Shown here piece after piece: positions 5,741-6,805 of a stretch of 6,805 nucleotides of DNA. The position numbers and the translations under genes were made by a program. Source of the stretch: an uncultured Clostridia bacterium (GTDB lineage Bacteria > Bacillota > Clostridia > Christensenellales > Pumilibacteraceae); the NCBI GenBank assembly GCA_934277845.1, contig CAKQVV010000084.1, positions 1 through 6,805 on the forward strand, given 5' to 3'. How positions within the stretch are numbered: position 1 is the first letter of the stretch; the number at the start of each line of letters is the position of its first letter. A model generated the notes under the pieces. The model did not search any database, was not told where the DNA came from, and saw nothing but the letters and a program-made list of their open reading frames with translations.

Positions 5741-6415
5741 TTGAAAATAGATATTTTAACGTTATTCCCGGAAATGTTTGCACCGCTTAAAACCAGTATT
5801 ATCGGTAAAGCGGTGGACGGCGGTATTCTGGATATTCGTATAACAGATATTCGAGAATATTCGAAGGACAAGCACCACAAATGCGACGATTATCCTTTCG
5901 GGGGCGGCGCAGGTATGGTTATGCTGCCGCAACCGATATTCGATGCGGTAAACGACATCGATCCGGAGAGAAAAGCACATAGAATTTATATGTCGCCCAA
6001 AGGAAAAACTCTCGATATGCCTCTCGTGAAACGGCTTGCGGGTGAAAACCGCGATTTGGTTTTGTTGTGCGGTCATTACGAAGGTGTTGAACAGCGTGTT
6101 CTTGATTTATGCTTTGACGAGGAAATTTCAATAGGCGATTATGTTTTAACGGGCGGTGAATTACCGGCTATGGTTTTGGTAGATAGCGTCGCAAGATATG
6201 TCGACGGTGTTTTAGGTAGCGAAAGTTCGGTAATTGAAGAGTCTTTTTCCGATAACATGCTCGAGTATCCGCAATACACTCGTCCGCAAATTTTCGAGGG
6301 TATTCCCGTGCCGGACGTATTGTTGTCCGGTCATCACGCTAATATAGAAAAGTGGCGCAAGGAGCAATCGGAAAAACTTACCAAGAAGTTGCGTCCGGAT
6401 TTATTGGAGGACTGA
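5741..6415 (+). CDS. trmD: tRNA (guanine37-N1)-methyltransferase TrmD
   Basis: TrmD transfers a methyl group from S-adenosylmethionine to N1 of G37, next to the anticodon, which prevents +1 frameshifting; it is a cytoplasmic homodimer with a trefoil-knot (SPOUT) fold. From TTG 5741 there are 224 residues, beginning with the family's MKIDILTLFPEMF. Also seen: YPFGGGAGMVM (51-61), MSPKGKTL (84-91), LLCGHYEGVEQRV (108-120), ISIGDYVLTGGELPAMVLVD (129-148) and LEYPQYTRP (174-182), then the C-terminal SGHHANIEKWR (196-206). The TTG start fits the AAGGCGGT site 7 nt upstream and the conserved N-terminus; starts at TTG 5723 or GTG 5732 would overlap that site. By hand alignment, the positions of the conserved Asp in GxDxR and of the proposed catalytic Asp appear as Glu117 and Glu167. 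The stop abuts rbgA. Confidence 0.97.
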   Translation: MKIDILTLFPEMFAPLKTSIIGKAVDGGILDIRITDIREYSKDKHHKCDDYPFGGGAGMVMLPQPIFDAVNDIDPERKAHRIYMSPKGKTLDMPLVKRLAGENRDLVLLCGHYEGVEQRVLDLCFDEEISIGDYVLTGGELPAMVLVDSVARYVDGVLGSESSVIEESFSDNMLEYPQYTRPQIFEGIPVPDVLLSGHHANIEKWRKEQSEKLTKKLRPDLLED

Positions 6416-6805
6416 ATGGCGGTTATTAACTGGTATCCGGGACACATGACGAAGTCGATAAGAATGATTGAAGAAAACATCAAACTTATCGACGTTTTGG
6501 TGTATGTTCTTGACGCTCGCGCACCTAAAAGTTGTATAAATCCAGATTTTGTCAAGTATGTTTCTCGTTTACCCGTAGTTTATGTTCTCAACAAGAGCGA
6601 CCTTGCCGACGATATTCAAACTGCAGCCTGGAAACGTAAACTTTCCGGGGAAAGAAGCGTAGCTATTTCGTCGGTCAGTACCGTTTCCGGGAGTTCGACG
6701 CAAATTTTGACTGCAATTAAGAAACTTTGCGGCGAAAAAATGGATAAATTCGCGGCGAAAGGTGTAAAAACTACGATTAAAGCGATGGTATTAGGTGTGC
6801 CGAAT
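6416..6805 (+). CDS. rbgA: Ribosome biogenesis GTPase RbgA (YlqF), N-terminal part (3' end outside window)
   Basis: RbgA is a circularly permuted GTPase needed for late 50S assembly in Firmicutes, acting at the step where uL16 and nearby proteins join. The first 130 codons are present. The start has the family hallmark INWYPGHMTKS (4-14), then VLDARAP (31-37), G4 NKSD (59-62) and a G5-like ISS (84-86). LGVPN (126-130) opens the G1 loop, and the window ends inside it. Finding G4 before G1 shows the permuted order that distinguishes this family from Era or EngA. The ATG directly follows the trmD stop (TGAATG), with GGAGG at 6406-6410 inside trmD, so translation is very likely coupled. The usual intervening rplS is absent. 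Confidence 0.95.
   Translation, partial: MAVINWYPGHMTKSIRMIEENIKLIDVLVYVLDARAPKSCINPDFVKYVSRLPVVYVLNKSDLADDIQTAAWKRKLSGERSVAISSVSTVSGSSTQILTAIKKLCGEKMDKFAAKGVKTTIKAMVLGVPN

Overview
The window is a conserved housekeeping cluster of a Bacillota-type bacterium, most likely an uncultured Clostridia-like lineage. The evidence is the gene order smc–ftsY–ylxM–ffh–rpsP–khpA–rimM–trmD–rbgA, the presence of ylxM and rbgA (families largely restricted to Gram-positives and relatives), an FtsY without the acidic A domain, strong Shine-Dalgarno sites and GTG/TTG starts. All genes are on the + strand, and none shows signs of recent transfer.

Layout. Positions 2-1702 hold the C-terminal half of SMC (end of hinge, returning coiled coil, C-terminal ATPase lobe). 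Next comes ftsY (1737-2636). An 87-nt gap follows, carrying a consensus-like promoter and, overlapping its predicted start point, a terminator-shaped hairpin with a U-tract. The second block is ylxM (GTG start, 2724), ffh 1 nt later, then rpsP and khpA. A 138-nt noncoding gap (5057-5194) follows, with two separate inverted-repeat structures and a 13-codon mini-ORF whose stop overlaps the rimM start. Then rimM, trmD (TTG start at 5741) and the first 130 codons of rbgA, cut by the window edge just inside its G1 loop. No gene-free stretch exceeds 300 nt. I see no tRNA, rRNA, SRP RNA, CRISPR array or mobile element.

How the genes fit together. FtsY, Ffh and YlxM are the protein side of co-translational membrane targeting. 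bS16, RimM and RbgA act in ribosome assembly, TrmD methylates G37 of tRNAs, and KhpA is a small RNA-binding KH protein. SMC organises and segregates the chromosome. rplS (bL19), which commonly sits between trmD and rbgA, is missing here: trmD and rbgA abut as TGAATG.

No unknown protein system is visible; every substantial gene belongs to a known family. The points worth a second look are non-coding or local: the promoter/hairpin overlap before ylxM, the structured khpA–rimM gap with its mini-ORF, a small hairpin over the trmD ribosome-binding site, the missing rplS, and two apparent Asp-to-Glu changes at TrmD active-site positions.
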